DNA of 47,582 nucleotides from SAR202 cluster bacterium (GCA_009392215.1 VFGZ01000023.1:1-47582), one strand, 5' to 3'; counted from the stretch's first letter, positions 16,855 to 27,029 are shown. Program-made: numbers and translations. The notes: a model not told the origin generated them from the sequence alone.

Positions 16855-17784
16855 ATGGCTCAAAACTATTACGACATACTTGGGGTTAGCAAGAATGCTT
16901 CGGATAAGGATATTAAATCCGCTTATCGTAGGATGGCACGCAAGTTGCATCCGGATGTGAACCCCGATGATTCACGAGCTCAGAATCAGTTCAAAAAAGT
17001 CAACGAGGCCTACGAGGTAGTTGGAGATCCTGCCCGTCGTAAGGATTACGATCATTTTGGTGATAACTGGAAGCATGCTGATCAGATTCGTAATGTGAAT
17101 GCCGGACGCCATTCAAGTGGTGGGATTGGTTTCAATCTTGGTGACTTGTTCGGGGCGGGGGGTGGAACTGGCAGTAGCAACTTTGGCAATATGTTTTCAG
17201 GCGCCGCTACTCATATGCGGAGTCCAGTACGACATGAGGGAACATTAGAAGTCTCATTAGATGAGGTTTATGCCGGTGTAACTCGTCGAATTTCTATTGA
17301 CTCAGCTGGATCAGGGTCTAGAAATCTTGAGGTTCGGGTTCCTAGAGGTGTATTGGATGGTCGGAAAATAAGGTTGCGGCCAGATAACGACACCGAAATA
17401 ATTTTGACTGTCAATGTGAGATCAGATGATCGATTTAGTCGCAAAGGGGCAAATCTTTTAATCGACATTGCAGTAAATCTACTGGATGCATTACTAGGTT
17501 GTGAAGTCGAGGTACCGACCATTACTGGTCGTGTTGTTTTACAAATTCCGATGGGTACCCAAAATGGTCGCTCCTTCAAGATAAAAGGCAAGGGTCTTCC
17601 GATGGGAGACTCCAAACAATTCGGTGACCTTTATGCAACTGTAAACGTGCGTTTGCCCGAATCTCTTTCCGATGAAGAGAGGCAGCTTTATATGCAGTTG
17701 AGAGACATTCGTTCTAATGCGTCCGGTGATCGGTTTGCTCAAGCTAGTGAAGGCAGTGCAGATGAAGTTGGAGATAAATCTTAA
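16855..17784 (+). CDS. CbpA/DnaJ-type co-chaperone without zinc finger
   Basis: A J-domain co-chaperone that stimulates DnaK ATPase. Residues 1-70 are the J domain with the HPD tripeptide (KLHPDVNPDD). A Gly-rich linker follows (about 78-115), then the DnaJ C-terminal beta domains (about 125-285) with the hallmark LLGCEVEVPTITG. There are no CxxCxGxG repeats, so it is of the CbpA (type II) form; 309 residues agree with CbpA. It opens a three-gene heat-shock operon and its stop region overlaps the hspR start by one base (TAATG). No dnaK or grpE is in the window. Confidence 0.92.
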   Translation: MAQNYYDILGVSKNASDKDIKSAYRRMARKLHPDVNPDDSRAQNQFKKVNEAYEVVGDPARRKDYDHFGDNWKHADQIRNVNAGRHSSGGIGFNLGDLFGAGGGTGSSNFGNMFSGAATHMRSPVRHEGTLEVSLDEVYAGVTRRISIDSAGSGSRNLEVRVPRGVLDGRKIRLRPDNDTEIILTVNVRSDDRFSRKGANLLIDIAVNLLDALLGCEVEVPTITGRVVLQIPMGTQNGRSFKIKGKGLPMGDSKQFGDLYATVNVRLPESLSDEERQLYMQLRDIRSNASGDRFAQASEGSADEVGDKS

Positions 17785-18110
17785 TGAATATGGATAATAA
17801 TGATCCGGTTTTCGCCATAGGAATCGTTGCACAGATGTGCGGGGTACATCAGCAAACTCTGCGAAATTACGAAAGATGGGAACTGGTGGTGCCGCAGCGT
17901 TCGCGGGGAGGTACGCGGCTTTATTCCAATCGAGATGTTGAGGTGATTCAAAATATATTGCGATGGAAAGAAGAGTTTGGATTGAATCTTGCAGGGATAG
18001 AAGTAATGTCCAAACTTTTGAATCGAATAAACAGACTTGAAGCTCATGTAAGTGATTTGACTGTCCAAATTGTCAAACTGCGAGAAGGTCAGATGAGGTT
18101 GTCAAGTTGA
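17784..18110 (+). CDS. hspR: HspR-like MerR-family heat-shock repressor
   Basis: A 108-residue MerR-type regulator. The DNA-binding part at residues 10-45 reads FAIGIVAQMCGVHQQTLRNYER, as in HspR, which represses chaperone genes and senses DnaK. A helical dimerisation region follows (LNRINRLEAHVSDLTVQI). The start ATG overlaps the stop of the CbpA gene and the Clp gene follows after 67 bases, the classic HspR autoregulated context. MAYSMDN-like alternatives are absent; a second ATG six bases on (17790) would remove two residues. The operator is not identified. Family and role are well supported by sequence and neighbours together. Confidence 0.9.
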   Translation: MNMDNNDPVFAIGIVAQMCGVHQQTLRNYERWELVVPQRSRGGTRLYSNRDVEVIQNILRWKEEFGLNLAGIEVMSKLLNRINRLEAHVSDLTVQIVKLREGQMRLSS

Positions 18111-18177
18111 TTTGCTCTCTAATTCGTCCCCGTATCGCTGGGGTGCGAAATCGACTTCGGTAGAGAAGAGGAAAGAA

Positions 18178-20688
18178 ATGGTACTGAAACAAGACGATTT
18201 CACTGAGCAAGCACAAGAGGCACTCAATACCTCTCAGCAGCTTGTAGTTCAGATGCGTCATAGTCAGTGGGATGCTGAGCACTTACTGTCAGGGCTTTTG
18301 CAAATTGATAATTCCCTGTCTGCGAAGATTCTTGAAGCACTTAGTGTGGATGTCGCTGATCTTTTGCAGGAACTTGACTCCCGCCTCCAAAAATCTCCCA
18401 AAGTTGGTGGGTCATCGGGTCAAAGTCAGATATATCCGACACCGCGCGTGCAAAAAGCGATTGAGATTGCCAAGGGAGAAGCTGATCGCTTGAAAGATGA
18501 ACTAATAGGTGCGGATCATCTGCTGGTCGCGTTGGCAAAAGAATCTAACGGTGATATAGCCGAGATGTTTGCAAATAGAGATATAACTGAAGAGCGTCTT
18601 TATCAGGCATTACTCGAAGTTAGGGGATCAGCACGTGTGACTGACCCAAGGGCTGAAAGTAAGTACCAGGCGTTATCGAAATACAGTGTAGACCTTACTG
18701 AACATGCCCGTGAAGGTCGGCTTGATCCGGTTGTTGGCCGGGATATGGAAATCCGGCGAGTTATGCAGACCCTGACGCGGCGTACAAAAAATAATCCAGT
18801 GCTGATTGGGGATGCAGGTGTTGGCAAGACCGCGGTGGCTGAGGGGCTGGCACAAAGGATCGTTGTTGGTGACGTTCCAGAAAGCCTACGAGGGCGACGT
18901 GTGATCCAACTTGAGATGGGAACTTTGGTTGCTGGAGCTAAATTCCGCGGGGAATTTGAAGAACGTCTCAAGGCCGTGATGGATGAGATCCGCCAAGCTT
19001 CAGGTGAAATAGTTCTATTTATTGACGAAATTCACACGGTTGTTGGTGCTGGTGCTGGTGGTGGTGATGGTGCTCTCGATGCTTCGAATATGATGAAACC
19101 AGCGCTTGCTCGGGGTGAACTGCAGACTATTGGTGCAACTACCCCAAATGAATATCGTCGGTACATTGAGGCAGACGCTGCTCTTGAACGTCGCTTTTCG
19201 CCCGTTTGGCTGGAAGAACCTGACACTGACACGGCGATAGAAATGCTTGAGACTTTGCGGCCGCGTTATGAGCAACATCATGGATTTAATATCGAACAGT
19301 CTGCACTTCGAGCGGCAGTCCAATTATCGGCACGCTACATATCTGATCGATTGTTGCCAGATAAAGCAGTTGATTTAATTGATGAGGCTGCTGCGAAAAA
19401 GCGTATCGAAAATGAGTTGTTACCTACTGAATTGAATGATATGCAACTGGAATTACAAAAGCTGGAGGAAGAAGAAGAGTCTGCATCGGTTCGAGGCGAT
19501 TACGAAAAGGCAGCGAATACCAAAGCAGAAAAGTCACGTGCTCTGGAAAATTACAATCTTGCAAAACGAGAATGGGACGCGACCCATGAAGTTGCCGAGG
19601 TTGTAAAAGATGAGGATATTGCTGTCCTGATCTCAGAACGCACGGGTATCCCGGTTGCCCAGCTTGTTGAGGGTGAAAAAGATCGTTTGCTCAATCTTGA
19701 AAAGCGATTGCACACTAGGGTTATCGGGCAAGACCAAGCAGTAGAAGTGCTTGCTGACGCGGTTCGGCGGGCTCGGGCGGGTCTTAAGGACCCCAAACGG
19801 CCTATAGGGAGTTTCATCTTTTTGGGTCCTACAGGTGTTGGTAAGACGGAGCTAGCACGTGCGTTGGCTGAGTTTATGTTTGATGATGAAGACAACATGG
19901 TACGAGTGGATATGTCAGAATTTCAAGAACGTCACACCGTATCCAAGCTAATTGGAGCTCCTCCGGGGTATGTTGGCTATGATGAGGCAGGTCATTTGAC
20001 GGAGGCGGTTCGTCGTCGTCCGTTTTCTGTTGTTCTCTTTGATGAGATTGAAAAAGCTCACCCGGACGTTTTCAACACGATGTTGCAAGTTCTTGATGAC
20101 GGTCGTCTTACGGACAGTCACGGTCGTACAGTAGATTTTCGGAATACGATTATCATCATGACGAGTAATCTCGGCTCTGAAGGCATAGCGCAGCAAGCTT
20201 TTGGCTTTCAAAAGCAAAGTCGTGACGATACGGAAAGTGCCCGACTCCGGAGCAATGTCGAAGACTCTTTAAAGCAGAAATTCCGTCCTGAGTTCTTGAA
20301 TCGCCTCGATGAATTCATAGTTTTTGATTCATTGACACAAGATGACATTAAGTTGATTGTTGACAAGTTCATGCTGGAAGTAACTGAACGTGTCAGAGAC
20401 TTGAAAGTTTCATTGTTTTTGAGCGAGGATGTAAAGGCCTGGCTGGTGAAGACAGGCTTTGACCGAATGTACGGGGCGAGACCTCTTAAGAGAGCAATTC
20501 AACGATATATCGAGAGTCCATTGTCTAAGCGACTTTTGGCAGGAGAATTTCCTGAAGGTTCGGAAATAGCAGTTGAGTTAACTGGTGGTGAAATTACCTT
20601 TGAGATTGACGAATCTCGAGATGCAGTAACGTCCGAGTCACCTGTTGGTGAGAAGGGATCTCATGGCAAGGAGAAAGTTTTGCAATAA
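18178..20688 (+). CDS. Clp/Hsp100 AAA+ ATPase, ClpB/ClpC hybrid-looking
   Basis: An 836-residue two-ring Hsp100 unfoldase. The start is the ATG at 18178, with GAGGAAAG just upstream; the frame is open further left but that part is not family-like. Domains: Clp N domain (about 1-145), AAA1 with GDAGVGKT at 211-218, a middle domain near 415-470, AAA2 with GPTGVGKT at 550-557. The linker [26 protein letters not shown] is ClpB-like. The middle domain is only about 55 residues with UVR-like [12 protein letters not shown], as in ClpC, not the 120-residue ClpB coil. An FGF loop at 675-677 lies where ClpC and ClpA carry the ClpP-binding loop. Third gene of the HspR operon. Confidence 0.9.
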   Translation: MVLKQDDFTEQAQEALNTSQQLVVQMRHSQWDAEHLLSGLLQIDNSLSAKILEALSVDVADLLQELDSRLQKSPKVGGSSGQSQIYPTPRVQKAIEIAKGEADRLKDELIGADHLLVALAKESNGDIAEMFANRDITEERLYQALLEVRGSARVTDPRAESKYQALSKYSVDLTEHAREGRLDPVVGRDMEIRRVMQTLTRRTKNNPVLIGDAGVGKTAVAEGLAQRIVVGDVPESLRGRRVIQLEMGTLVAGAKFRGEFEERLKAVMDEIRQASGEIVLFIDEIHTVVGAGAGGGDGALDASNMMKPALARGELQTIGATTPNEYRRYIEADAALERRFSPVWLEEPDTDTAIEMLETLRPRYEQHHGFNIEQSALRAAVQLSARYISDRLLPDKAVDLIDEAAAKKRIENELLPTELNDMQLELQKLEEEEESASVRGDYEKAANTKAEKSRALENYNLAKREWDATHEVAEVVKDEDIAVLISERTGIPVAQLVEGEKDRLLNLEKRLHTRVIGQDQAVEVLADAVRRARAGLKDPKRPIGSFIFLGPTGVGKTELARALAEFMFDDEDNMVRVDMSEFQERHTVSKLIGAPPGYVGYDEAGHLTEAVRRRPFSVVLFDEIEKAHPDVFNTMLQVLDDGRLTDSHGRTVDFRNTIIIMTSNLGSEGIAQQAFGFQKQSRDDTESARLRSNVEDSLKQKFRPEFLNRLDEFIVFDSLTQDDIKLIVDKFMLEVTERVRDLKVSLFLSEDVKAWLVKTGFDRMYGARPLKRAIQRYIESPLSKRLLAGEFPEGSEIAVELTGGEITFEIDESRDAVTSESPVGEKGSHGKEKVLQ

Positions 20689-20754
20689 ATTACCCACTCG
20701 TCTTTTTAGCTTAACGCTCGAAAAGTGGTATTGAATGGGGTGCTATAGATCATT

Positions 20755-20783
20755 TTGACATCGTTCACATTTATGAGGATGCT
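20755..20783 (+). promoter_or_regulatory. Possible promoter before the VTT-ispDF-cysS operon
   Basis: A perfect -35 box TTGACA at 20755-20760 is followed after 17 bases by GATGCT, a poor -10. It lies about 85 bases before the gene start. The -10 weakness keeps this tentative. Confidence 0.3.
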
Positions 20784-20866
20784 GAACTATCATTCCTATA
20801 AAGCAATTGTGGATTCGGCTATTTGAACTGTTTCCGTCGTGCAATAAAGTTTGTTGTAGCCCCTAG

Positions 20867-21523
20867 ATGACTGAACCTAACAAAACTGAAATAAAGAACC
20901 TTCAAGATGAAGGGGATGTAGGTTCCGCATTGGCGGATTCCGGGTTATCGCGTCTTCAAATTTGGCTTTCCAATCGTGGGGACTTGTTTTTCCGAATTGG
21001 CCTTATTTCTTTTGTGATTGCATTCGTTATTTTTGGAACTGTGCTGTGGGCCACCGACAATTTGAATGCGGAAAATGTTGGCTACAGTGGTCTTTGGATT
21101 ATAAGTTTCATAGCTGCGGGTTCGATAGTATTGCCACTACCTGGCCCTGTGGCCGTTTGCTTAGCTGCTACACCTGATTTGGGGCTGAATCCTTTAGTGA
21201 TAGGGCTTGTCTCGGCCTCAGCGGAAGCCCTTGGTGAAATGACGGGGTACATAGCGGGAATTTCAGGGAAATCACTTTTGGAGCGTAATAAATATTACCC
21301 AAAAGTGCAGTCTCTGATCCTGCGGCGTGGGGGATTATTTTTGCTTGTAGGAGCAATAATTCCGAATCCGTTTTTTGATGTAATCGGAATTGCCGCCGGA
21401 GGGGTCGGGTACCCTATCAGAAAGTTTCTTGCGATTGTGTTTATAGCAAAAGGGATAAAATCCGTAGCGATTGCATACGCTTGCTTGTGGGGTATCGATT
21501 CCATTCAAGGATGGCTTACATGA
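20867..21523 (+). CDS. VTT (SNARE-associated/DedA-like) membrane protein
   Basis: A 218-residue inner-membrane protein of the VTT/DedA-like family, whose members act in lipid scrambling or transport. The first 35 or so residues are hydrophilic, then about five hydrophobic segments follow: FRIGLISFVIAFVIFGTVL, the re-entrant SIVLPLPGPVAVCLA, a segment around LVIGLVSASAEALGEMTGY, LFLLVGAIIPNPFFDVIGIAAG, and the last near FLAIVFIAKGIKSVAIAYA. The Gly-Glu of ALGEMTGY and the PNP of IPNPFFD are family marks. Its stop overlaps the ispDF start (ATGA). The partner substrate is unknown; the operon with ispDF and cysS does not reveal it. Confidence 0.8.
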   Translation: MTEPNKTEIKNLQDEGDVGSALADSGLSRLQIWLSNRGDLFFRIGLISFVIAFVIFGTVLWATDNLNAENVGYSGLWIISFIAAGSIVLPLPGPVAVCLAATPDLGLNPLVIGLVSASAEALGEMTGYIAGISGKSLLERNKYYPKVQSLILRRGGLFLLVGAIIPNPFFDVIGIAAGGVGYPIRKFLAIVFIAKGIKSVAIAYACLWGIDSIQGWLT

Positions 21524-22731
21524 GCAATGAACTGGATCGTTTGGGTGTTATTGTTGTGGCAGCTGGGCGAAGCTCACGGATGCTTGGAGTAGATAAACAA
21601 CTACACCCATTGGGCGGCATCCCAGTTATTTTGCATTCACTTCAGGTTTTCGGATCATTTTCCAACACAAGTTCAATAGTTCTTGTAATGTCTGAGGATA
21701 ATTTTCCAGCAGGGAAAAACATTGTTGAGGAGAGTGGTTTATCGGAGATTGTTGATGTTGTAGTTGGAGGCGAGCGCAGACAAGATTCCGTGAAGATCGG
21801 GCTGGATGTTCTTGCCTCTCATGTAAATGGGATTCCGGATTTTGTCGCAGTGCATGATGGCGCAAGACCATTTGTAGGTCACGAACTTATAGAGCGCGGG
21901 ATGTCGACTGCCCGAGCGATTGGAGCTGGAATCGCTGCGGTGCCTGTTAAGGACACGATCAAAGTCGCGCCTCATAAGATAATCACTGACACTCTGGATA
22001 GATCTGAGCTTTGGTCAATTCAAACACCACAAATATTCAGATATGACGTGCTCAACACTGCGCACGATGTTGTTCGGGATGATGTGACAGATGATGCATC
22101 TATGGTTGAATCACTAGGTGGGATAGTGGCTACCTTTAGTGGCTCGTATGAAAATATAAAAATTACCACACCTGAGGACTTGCATCTGGCGAGGTTTATT
22201 CTGGCTAACCGATTAGGGCAATCAAATCTCTCAGGGTCGGGACCTTCAGGATCTGTATTTGGAATCGGTTTTGATGGGCATCGTCTCGTTGCTGGGGGAC
22301 CACTACGCCTTGGAGGTGTTGACATAGAATTTGATTATCACCTTGATGGTCACTCTGATGGAGATGTCCTGCTTCACTCTATCGCCAGTGCCATTCTTGG
22401 AGCGGCCAATTTAGGTGATCTTGGCGGGCACTTTCCATCTTCCGATGAACGATACATCGATTTCGACTCTGCAAAATTTATCTCTGAGTCGGCTCGGGAG
22501 GCACTTTTAGATGGCTGGCTGGTGGGGCATGTTGATGCTACGATCATTGCACAAAGGCCCAAGCTTGCTGGCGAGTCGTTAGGCATGTCGGCGAGGATAG
22601 GTGAGATAGACGGTTTAGAAAATTCCACCATTAACATAAAAATCACCTCGACCGATTCGGTAGGTTCGATAGGTGACGGTGAGGGCATCGCTGCTCAAGC
22701 CATTGCAACCCTGATCCCAATAAAAGAATGA
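21520..22731 (+). CDS. ispDF: Bifunctional IspDF: CDP-ME synthase / MEcPP synthase
   Basis: Two non-consecutive enzymes of the MEP isoprenoid route in one chain of 403 residues. Residues 1 to about 225 are IspD: VIVVAAGRSSRMLGVDKQ binds CTP, with VHDGARPFV and TDDASMVE further on. Residues from about 240 are IspF: GIGFDGHRLVAGGPLRLGG, then HSDGDVLLHSI, with Asp and His zinc ligands in FDGH and the His of VLLH. The start is chosen at ATG 21520, in an ATGA overlap with the preceding gene; an ATG at 21511 is also in frame. The stop overlaps the cysS start by ATGA. The fusion is known in alpha- and epsilon-proteobacteria and some other groups. Confidence 0.95.
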   Translation: MSNELDRLGVIVVAAGRSSRMLGVDKQLHPLGGIPVILHSLQVFGSFSNTSSIVLVMSEDNFPAGKNIVEESGLSEIVDVVVGGERRQDSVKIGLDVLASHVNGIPDFVAVHDGARPFVGHELIERGMSTARAIGAGIAAVPVKDTIKVAPHKIITDTLDRSELWSIQTPQIFRYDVLNTAHDVVRDDVTDDASMVESLGGIVATFSGSYENIKITTPEDLHLARFILANRLGQSNLSGSGPSGSVFGIGFDGHRLVAGGPLRLGGVDIEFDYHLDGHSDGDVLLHSIASAILGAANLGDLGGHFPSSDERYIDFDSAKFISESAREALLDGWLVGHVDATIIAQRPKLAGESLGMSARIGEIDGLENSTINIKITSTDSVGSIGDGEGIAAQAIATLIPIKE

Positions 22732-24089
22732 TCCAGATTTACAACTCTCTTACCCGTTCTAAGGAAGAGTTCGCTCCAATTGGTGATGAAGTTAAGATTT
22801 ACGTTTGCGGTGTTACTGTCTACGATGATTCGCATCTTGGACATGCGCTTAGCAGCATCGTATTCGATGTACTTACACGATATCTTGAATACCGTGGGTT
22901 TAAAGTCCGTAAAGTTCAAAACTTCACGGATGTGGATGACAAGATAATTAACCGTGCAAGGGAAGATGGTCTTTCAACGGAGGAGGTAACGGAGAAGTAT
23001 ATTCAGTCGTTTTTCCAATCTATTGATGGACTTAACGTACAACGGGCGACCGTGCATCCAAGGGCTACTGAGGATATGCCCGAAATCATAGAATTGATTC
23101 GTCGTTTGGTTGATGGTGGATCAGCATATGCATCAAATGGATCTGTCTACTATCGAGTTAGGGATAAGTCTGACTATGGCAAACTGAGTGGTCAGAATAT
23201 CGATGAGATGCTTGATAACTCCAGAATTGAGATAGAAGATGGTAAAGAGGATCCGGCTGATTTCGCTCTCTGGAAAGCCGTCAAGCCAGATGAACCCCAG
23301 TGGGACAGTCCCTGGGGTCCAGGACGACCTGGTTGGCATATTGAATGTTCAGCAATGGCGTTCAAGCACCTGGGGGAACAAATCGATATCCATGGTGGCG
23401 GACTAGACTTGATCTTTCCACACCATGAGAATGAAATTGCTCAGAGCGAGTCAGCGTCTGGGGCAGTGCCTTTTTCAAAAATCTGGATGCATAACGGTTT
23501 GTTGAGAACATCTGGTGCGACAATGAGCAAGTCACTTGGGAACGCTTTCAATGTGAATTCTGCTCTCGAAGAATACAGTTCAGATGCAATTCGACTTTGG
23601 ATATTGCAAAGTCACTATCGTACTAATCCGCTGCTTGATAAAAAACTGATTGAGAGGGCGGAACGATCCATGCGACGAATTCGCCAAACGGTTGATATTG
23701 AACCCCATGACTTTGGAGAATCTGTAGATTTCAGATCTTACGAACAGCGTTTTATTGAAGCGATGGACGACGATTTGAACACACCCAAGGCTATCGCTTC
23801 TGTATTTGACCTGTGTCGGGAAATAAACCGTGGTAGGGACAATCAAATGGATGTTGCTGCTGCAGTCGAAACGGTTCGCAGGCTTACAAGTGTCCTGGGG
23901 TTGCGTTTGGAATCCCCGCCCCAAAAAACAGGATTGAGTGACCGAGAGATTGAGGCACTGGTGCAAGCGCGTAAAGATGCCAGGGCCGATAAACGTTGGG
24001 ATGAAGCTGACACCGTGCGGGATCAATTGGCAGCGGCAGGAATTTCCATCTCGGACACCGGTGAAGACACCGTTTGGTCTAGAGATTAA
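22728..24089 (+). CDS. cysS: Cysteinyl-tRNA synthetase
   Basis: Charges tRNA-Cys. The 453 residues are of normal length. Visible class I marks are the HIGH motif as HLGH (36-39), the zinc Cys27 in YVCGVTVYD, the second zinc ligand region [25 protein letters not shown], and KMSKS as MSKS at 266-269. The C-terminal anticodon-binding part ends with [21 protein letters not shown]. It follows ispDF with a four-base overlap, as is common in bacteria. Identity is secure. Confidence 0.97.
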   Translation: MIQIYNSLTRSKEEFAPIGDEVKIYVCGVTVYDDSHLGHALSSIVFDVLTRYLEYRGFKVRKVQNFTDVDDKIINRAREDGLSTEEVTEKYIQSFFQSIDGLNVQRATVHPRATEDMPEIIELIRRLVDGGSAYASNGSVYYRVRDKSDYGKLSGQNIDEMLDNSRIEIEDGKEDPADFALWKAVKPDEPQWDSPWGPGRPGWHIECSAMAFKHLGEQIDIHGGGLDLIFPHHENEIAQSESASGAVPFSKIWMHNGLLRTSGATMSKSLGNAFNVNSALEEYSSDAIRLWILQSHYRTNPLLDKKLIERAERSMRRIRQTVDIEPHDFGESVDFRSYEQRFIEAMDDDLNTPKAIASVFDLCREINRGRDNQMDVAAAVETVRRLTSVLGLRLESPPQKTGLSDREIEALVQARKDARADKRWDEADTVRDQLAAAGISISDTGEDTVWSRD

Positions 24090-24133
24090 GTGCTTTGGGT
24101 AAAAAAATCTTAAGTTGATGGGATGCGACTGAT

Positions 24134-26725
24134 TCAGGTCAAGGGATTTAATGTAATCAGTCCTTTAGACCCGTCGATCTTGACGATTTGACCGTCTGAG
24201 ATTGTTTTTGTACCTTCCTTTGTTTTGATAACACAAGGGATGCTGTATTCTCTGCAAATTAACGAGGCGTGTTGAAAGTTGTCTCCTCCATCTAGTATCA
24301 GGCCTCCTATTAACGGGAAGATAGGCACCCAGTCGGGACCCGTGTTCTCGGTGACCAATATGTTTCCTTTTTTTACGCTGGGTGGCCTAGATGTCCTGGT
24401 GATAACTACCCTAGCTTTGCCCGTAAAGGAACCGGGCGATGAAGGTTCGCCATGAAGTATTTGGCCGTCACTACTCAGTCCGATGGAGTCTTTTTCAATC
24501 TTTTCGTCATCATCTTTTTTACTTGGTTTGGTGCCTAGGAATTCTGGGGGTGATAGTTTTGAATTTTTGTTGAATGCTTTTTTGGATTGGGCGATCATGG
24601 CTCTTAATGAAGTGTAATCTTGAGTATTTGCGGCATTATCTAATTCAGCCAGTCTCAAGTAGAAAATATCGTCTACGTCATCTATTAAATTTTCGCGCTT
24701 TAGTGCTATACCGGCCCGATTGATTGATTCACGATATTCGCCGAATGTTCTTTGTTCTATCAGGTAATTGTGGTCCTCCATCATTTTTACGTAATTTGTC
24801 GCCTTGAATAGTTCTGCTTTGAATGCAACTGATAGTTTTTTGTTGTTGCCGATTTTGGCGTGAACTGATTCAATCGCTCTCTTGCGCTTTCGCTTTAGAT
24901 CCCTAAGTAACTTAACGTGTTCTTCAAGGTTCTGTTTCAAGAAGGAACCAATAACATCTAAAGGGATCTCTGGCTTCATGTTCCATGTCGGGTCTGTAGG
25001 CTTCCATGCTGTACCGTAGCCTATGCCGTTTCGGCATCCCCAGATTTTCATCATCGCCCGGAATCGGATGCGGAACTTCGTCACTGATGGTCTGACTCCG
25101 TTCCCGCGTGCGAATAACCTGTCGTAGTCGCGACTCTCGAATATCTTGATTAACCAGTGATCTGTTTTGACCAGTTTGGCCAAGTTCATGAGTCTTCGAG
25201 TAAGTCTTGCAGTCATATGATCGATTGCCATTGTCAGAGATGTTGCATCAATCGGACGATGACCAGTAATTTCGGTGAATAATTTTTCGAGTCCACCTTT
25301 TTCTCTAAATCCCCCCCAGCTTTGCCAATGGAGATTTGATTGATGCTCAGCTGCAGCTAATGTGGTGGCTTTTAGGTTAGCGATGTGGTCCGGTATTGGG
25401 GCATCATTAGGCGGACGTATACGATCTAGATCATCGAGGTTCTTCAATAACTGTGGCTCTACCTCTGCATAGTAAAGCGTTGTGCCCTTTTCCAAGAACT
25501 TGTTGCCTCTGTCATGGTGTTTTTGCAGGCGCGATTCCAATTCTTCAGAGTCGTATTCTGGTTCAGCAGTGAATATGTATCCATTGACAATTTTTTTCAG
25601 ATTCCGTCTACCCATGTACTGTCCGACTGTCGCAACAGAACGTTTTTCTGCTTCTGCTGAAGCAAGGACATAGTCGATGTGCAAGGGGACGGCGGGCTGG
25701 GTCCCGCGTATGGTCCAGTGACGGTTTCGTTCAACCGAATCCGACCAGTCAACCGGGAATTTCATTTTCTTATTTTCCGAAGTTGTTATAGGGCGTGACT
25801 GCAGGATGTGGATAGCGTCATTTTTCAGGGCAAATTCGATATCTCTGTCGCTTCCTGTGATAGCTTTAATTTCTATAGCGGTTTTGGCTAATGTTTTTAG
25901 CGTTGAGTCTTTAACAGCCGGAGAACCACGTTTTTCGCTTGGGATTCTTACGCGGTTGGGAGCCCCACCATTGCGTGATGTGACCATCCATTCCTTGTCG
26001 ATAACATTTCGTTTGATGATTTCCAATGAACTTGATTCAAGAACGAAAGAATCAGCCTCGGACTCACCCGATACCACACCCTCACCCAGACCTAGCGCTA
26101 CATTAATCAGAACACGATCGCTTCCATCCCTTGGATCCCGCGTGAACATGACTCCTGCTGCTTCAGCATCAATTAAGTCCATCACTAATACGGCCATAGA
26201 ACCGGTTTGGTGGGTAATCCCTTTTTGCTCACGATAAGAAATAGCTCGTCCCGTGTAATACGAGGTCCAAACATCGCGGATGCGTTTGAGAACGGATTTT
26301 CCGGTGGCACCGTCGAGATAGGTGTCGTATATCCCGGCAAATGAGGCATCCTTCAGGTCTTCTGTAGTTGCTGAAGATCGTACTGCCAAGGTACTTCCAC
26401 TCGATATTAATCGTGATTTAACACTTTCGGTTAGGCCCATGGGTAATTCTTGTGACGCCAGGATATTGGAGATGGAATCGGCGGCTTCGAAGGCTGAAGA
26501 AACGTTAGCTTTTTCAACCTTTGTGAGGATGCTGGTGATATCACCAGCAACCGGCCGAATGAAATCATCAAAAACATTAGTCTTGATTGTGAAGCATGGG
26601 GGTACTGTTATTTTATGTTTGACTAGTTCCGCAACCGCGGCCGCCTTGCCCCCGACCACTGATGGATCGAGCGATTCATCAGCGTTGATTTCCACTATAA
26701 ATTTTGAGATGTCGACTGACCGCAT
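24134..26725 (-). CDS. Rifampicin-phosphotransferase-like PEP-utilising enzyme
   Basis: An 863-residue relative of PEP synthase and pyruvate phosphate dikinase that lacks the PEP/pyruvate TIM barrel. Residues 1-310 are the ATP-binding part (VGGKAAAVAELV, AVRSSATTEDLKDASFAGIYDTYL, LGLGEGVVSGE, HILQSRPIT). About 325-745 are a long helical middle region including LIDDVDDIFYLRLAEL. The C-terminal swivelling domain (about 760-863) keeps the phospho-carrier His in FQHASLICREYSIP, with Gln before it where the family usually has Thr or Ser. This order and length match rifampicin phosphotransferases, which move the ATP beta-phosphate to a bound small molecule. The real acceptor is unknown. Convergent with cysS. 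Confidence 0.85.
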   Translation of the reverse strand: MRSVDISKFIVEINADESLDPSVVGGKAAAVAELVKHKITVPPCFTIKTNVFDDFIRPVAGDITSILTKVEKANVSSAFEAADSISNILASQELPMGLTESVKSRLISSGSTLAVRSSATTEDLKDASFAGIYDTYLDGATGKSVLKRIRDVWTSYYTGRAISYREQKGITHQTGSMAVLVMDLIDAEAAGVMFTRDPRDGSDRVLINVALGLGEGVVSGESEADSFVLESSSLEIIKRNVIDKEWMVTSRNGGAPNRVRIPSEKRGSPAVKDSTLKTLAKTAIEIKAITGSDRDIEFALKNDAIHILQSRPITTSENKKMKFPVDWSDSVERNRHWTIRGTQPAVPLHIDYVLASAEAEKRSVATVGQYMGRRNLKKIVNGYIFTAEPEYDSEELESRLQKHHDRGNKFLEKGTTLYYAEVEPQLLKNLDDLDRIRPPNDAPIPDHIANLKATTLAAAEHQSNLHWQSWGGFREKGGLEKLFTEITGHRPIDATSLTMAIDHMTARLTRRLMNLAKLVKTDHWLIKIFESRDYDRLFARGNGVRPSVTKFRIRFRAMMKIWGCRNGIGYGTAWKPTDPTWNMKPEIPLDVIGSFLKQNLEEHVKLLRDLKRKRKRAIESVHAKIGNNKKLSVAFKAELFKATNYVKMMEDHNYLIEQRTFGEYRESINRAGIALKRENLIDDVDDIFYLRLAELDNAANTQDYTSLRAMIAQSKKAFNKNSKLSPPEFLGTKPSKKDDDEKIEKDSIGLSSDGQILHGEPSSPGSFTGKARVVITRTSRPPSVKKGNILVTENTGPDWVPIFPLIGGLILDGGDNFQHASLICREYSIPCVIKTKEGTKTISDGQIVKIDGSKGLITLNPLT

Positions 26726-26813
26726 GGTGCTAGAACTTACGCCTGGGCCGAAATTAATTGGATTTGTCGAAGTTAAAAAATATTGGAGTGAATAAGTTTA
26801 GGTTTAGTCTGGA

Positions 26814-27029
26814 CTAACTAAATCTCACATTGGCGATTGCAACACCGACGAAGATTACCGCGAGCACAATGGTTGTGCGGAACAAAAGCTGTTCAACACC
26901 ACGACGCGAACGGAAAGTGCTTGATGCTTCTCCGAAAAGAGATGAGCCAGAACCGCGGGCCTGTAGAAGAAGCACAATGATCAGAGTGACTGCAACAATT
27001 ATCAGTATTAGGCTAAAAACGGTTTCCAT
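26814..27029 (-). CDS. secG: Protein-export membrane protein SecG
   Basis: A 71-residue partner of SecYE in the protein-export channel. It has two transmembrane helices, residues about 3-23 (VFSLILIIVAVTLIIVLLLQ) and about 51-68 (TTIVLAVIFVGVAIANV), joined by the typical loop ARGSGSSLFGEASSTFRSRRGVEQLL. The GSGSSLFG form is a firm family mark. It sits alone between the Rph-like gene and gatB on the minus strand. Confidence 0.93.
   Translation of the reverse strand: METVFSLILIIVAVTLIIVLLLQARGSGSSLFGEASSTFRSRRGVEQLLFRTTIVLAVIFVGVAIANVRFS

Noticed and set aside
18121-18160. CCCC...GGGG hairpin between hspR and the Clp gene as a terminator or RNA thermometer
   Set aside because: Only a four-pair stem with no T run and no pairing to the ribosome site; too weak to call.
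25806-26795. Two plus-strand frames (143 and 157 residues) opposite the Rph-like gene
   Set aside because: They mirror the ATP-binding domain of the minus-strand gene, and their composition is that of an antisense frame.
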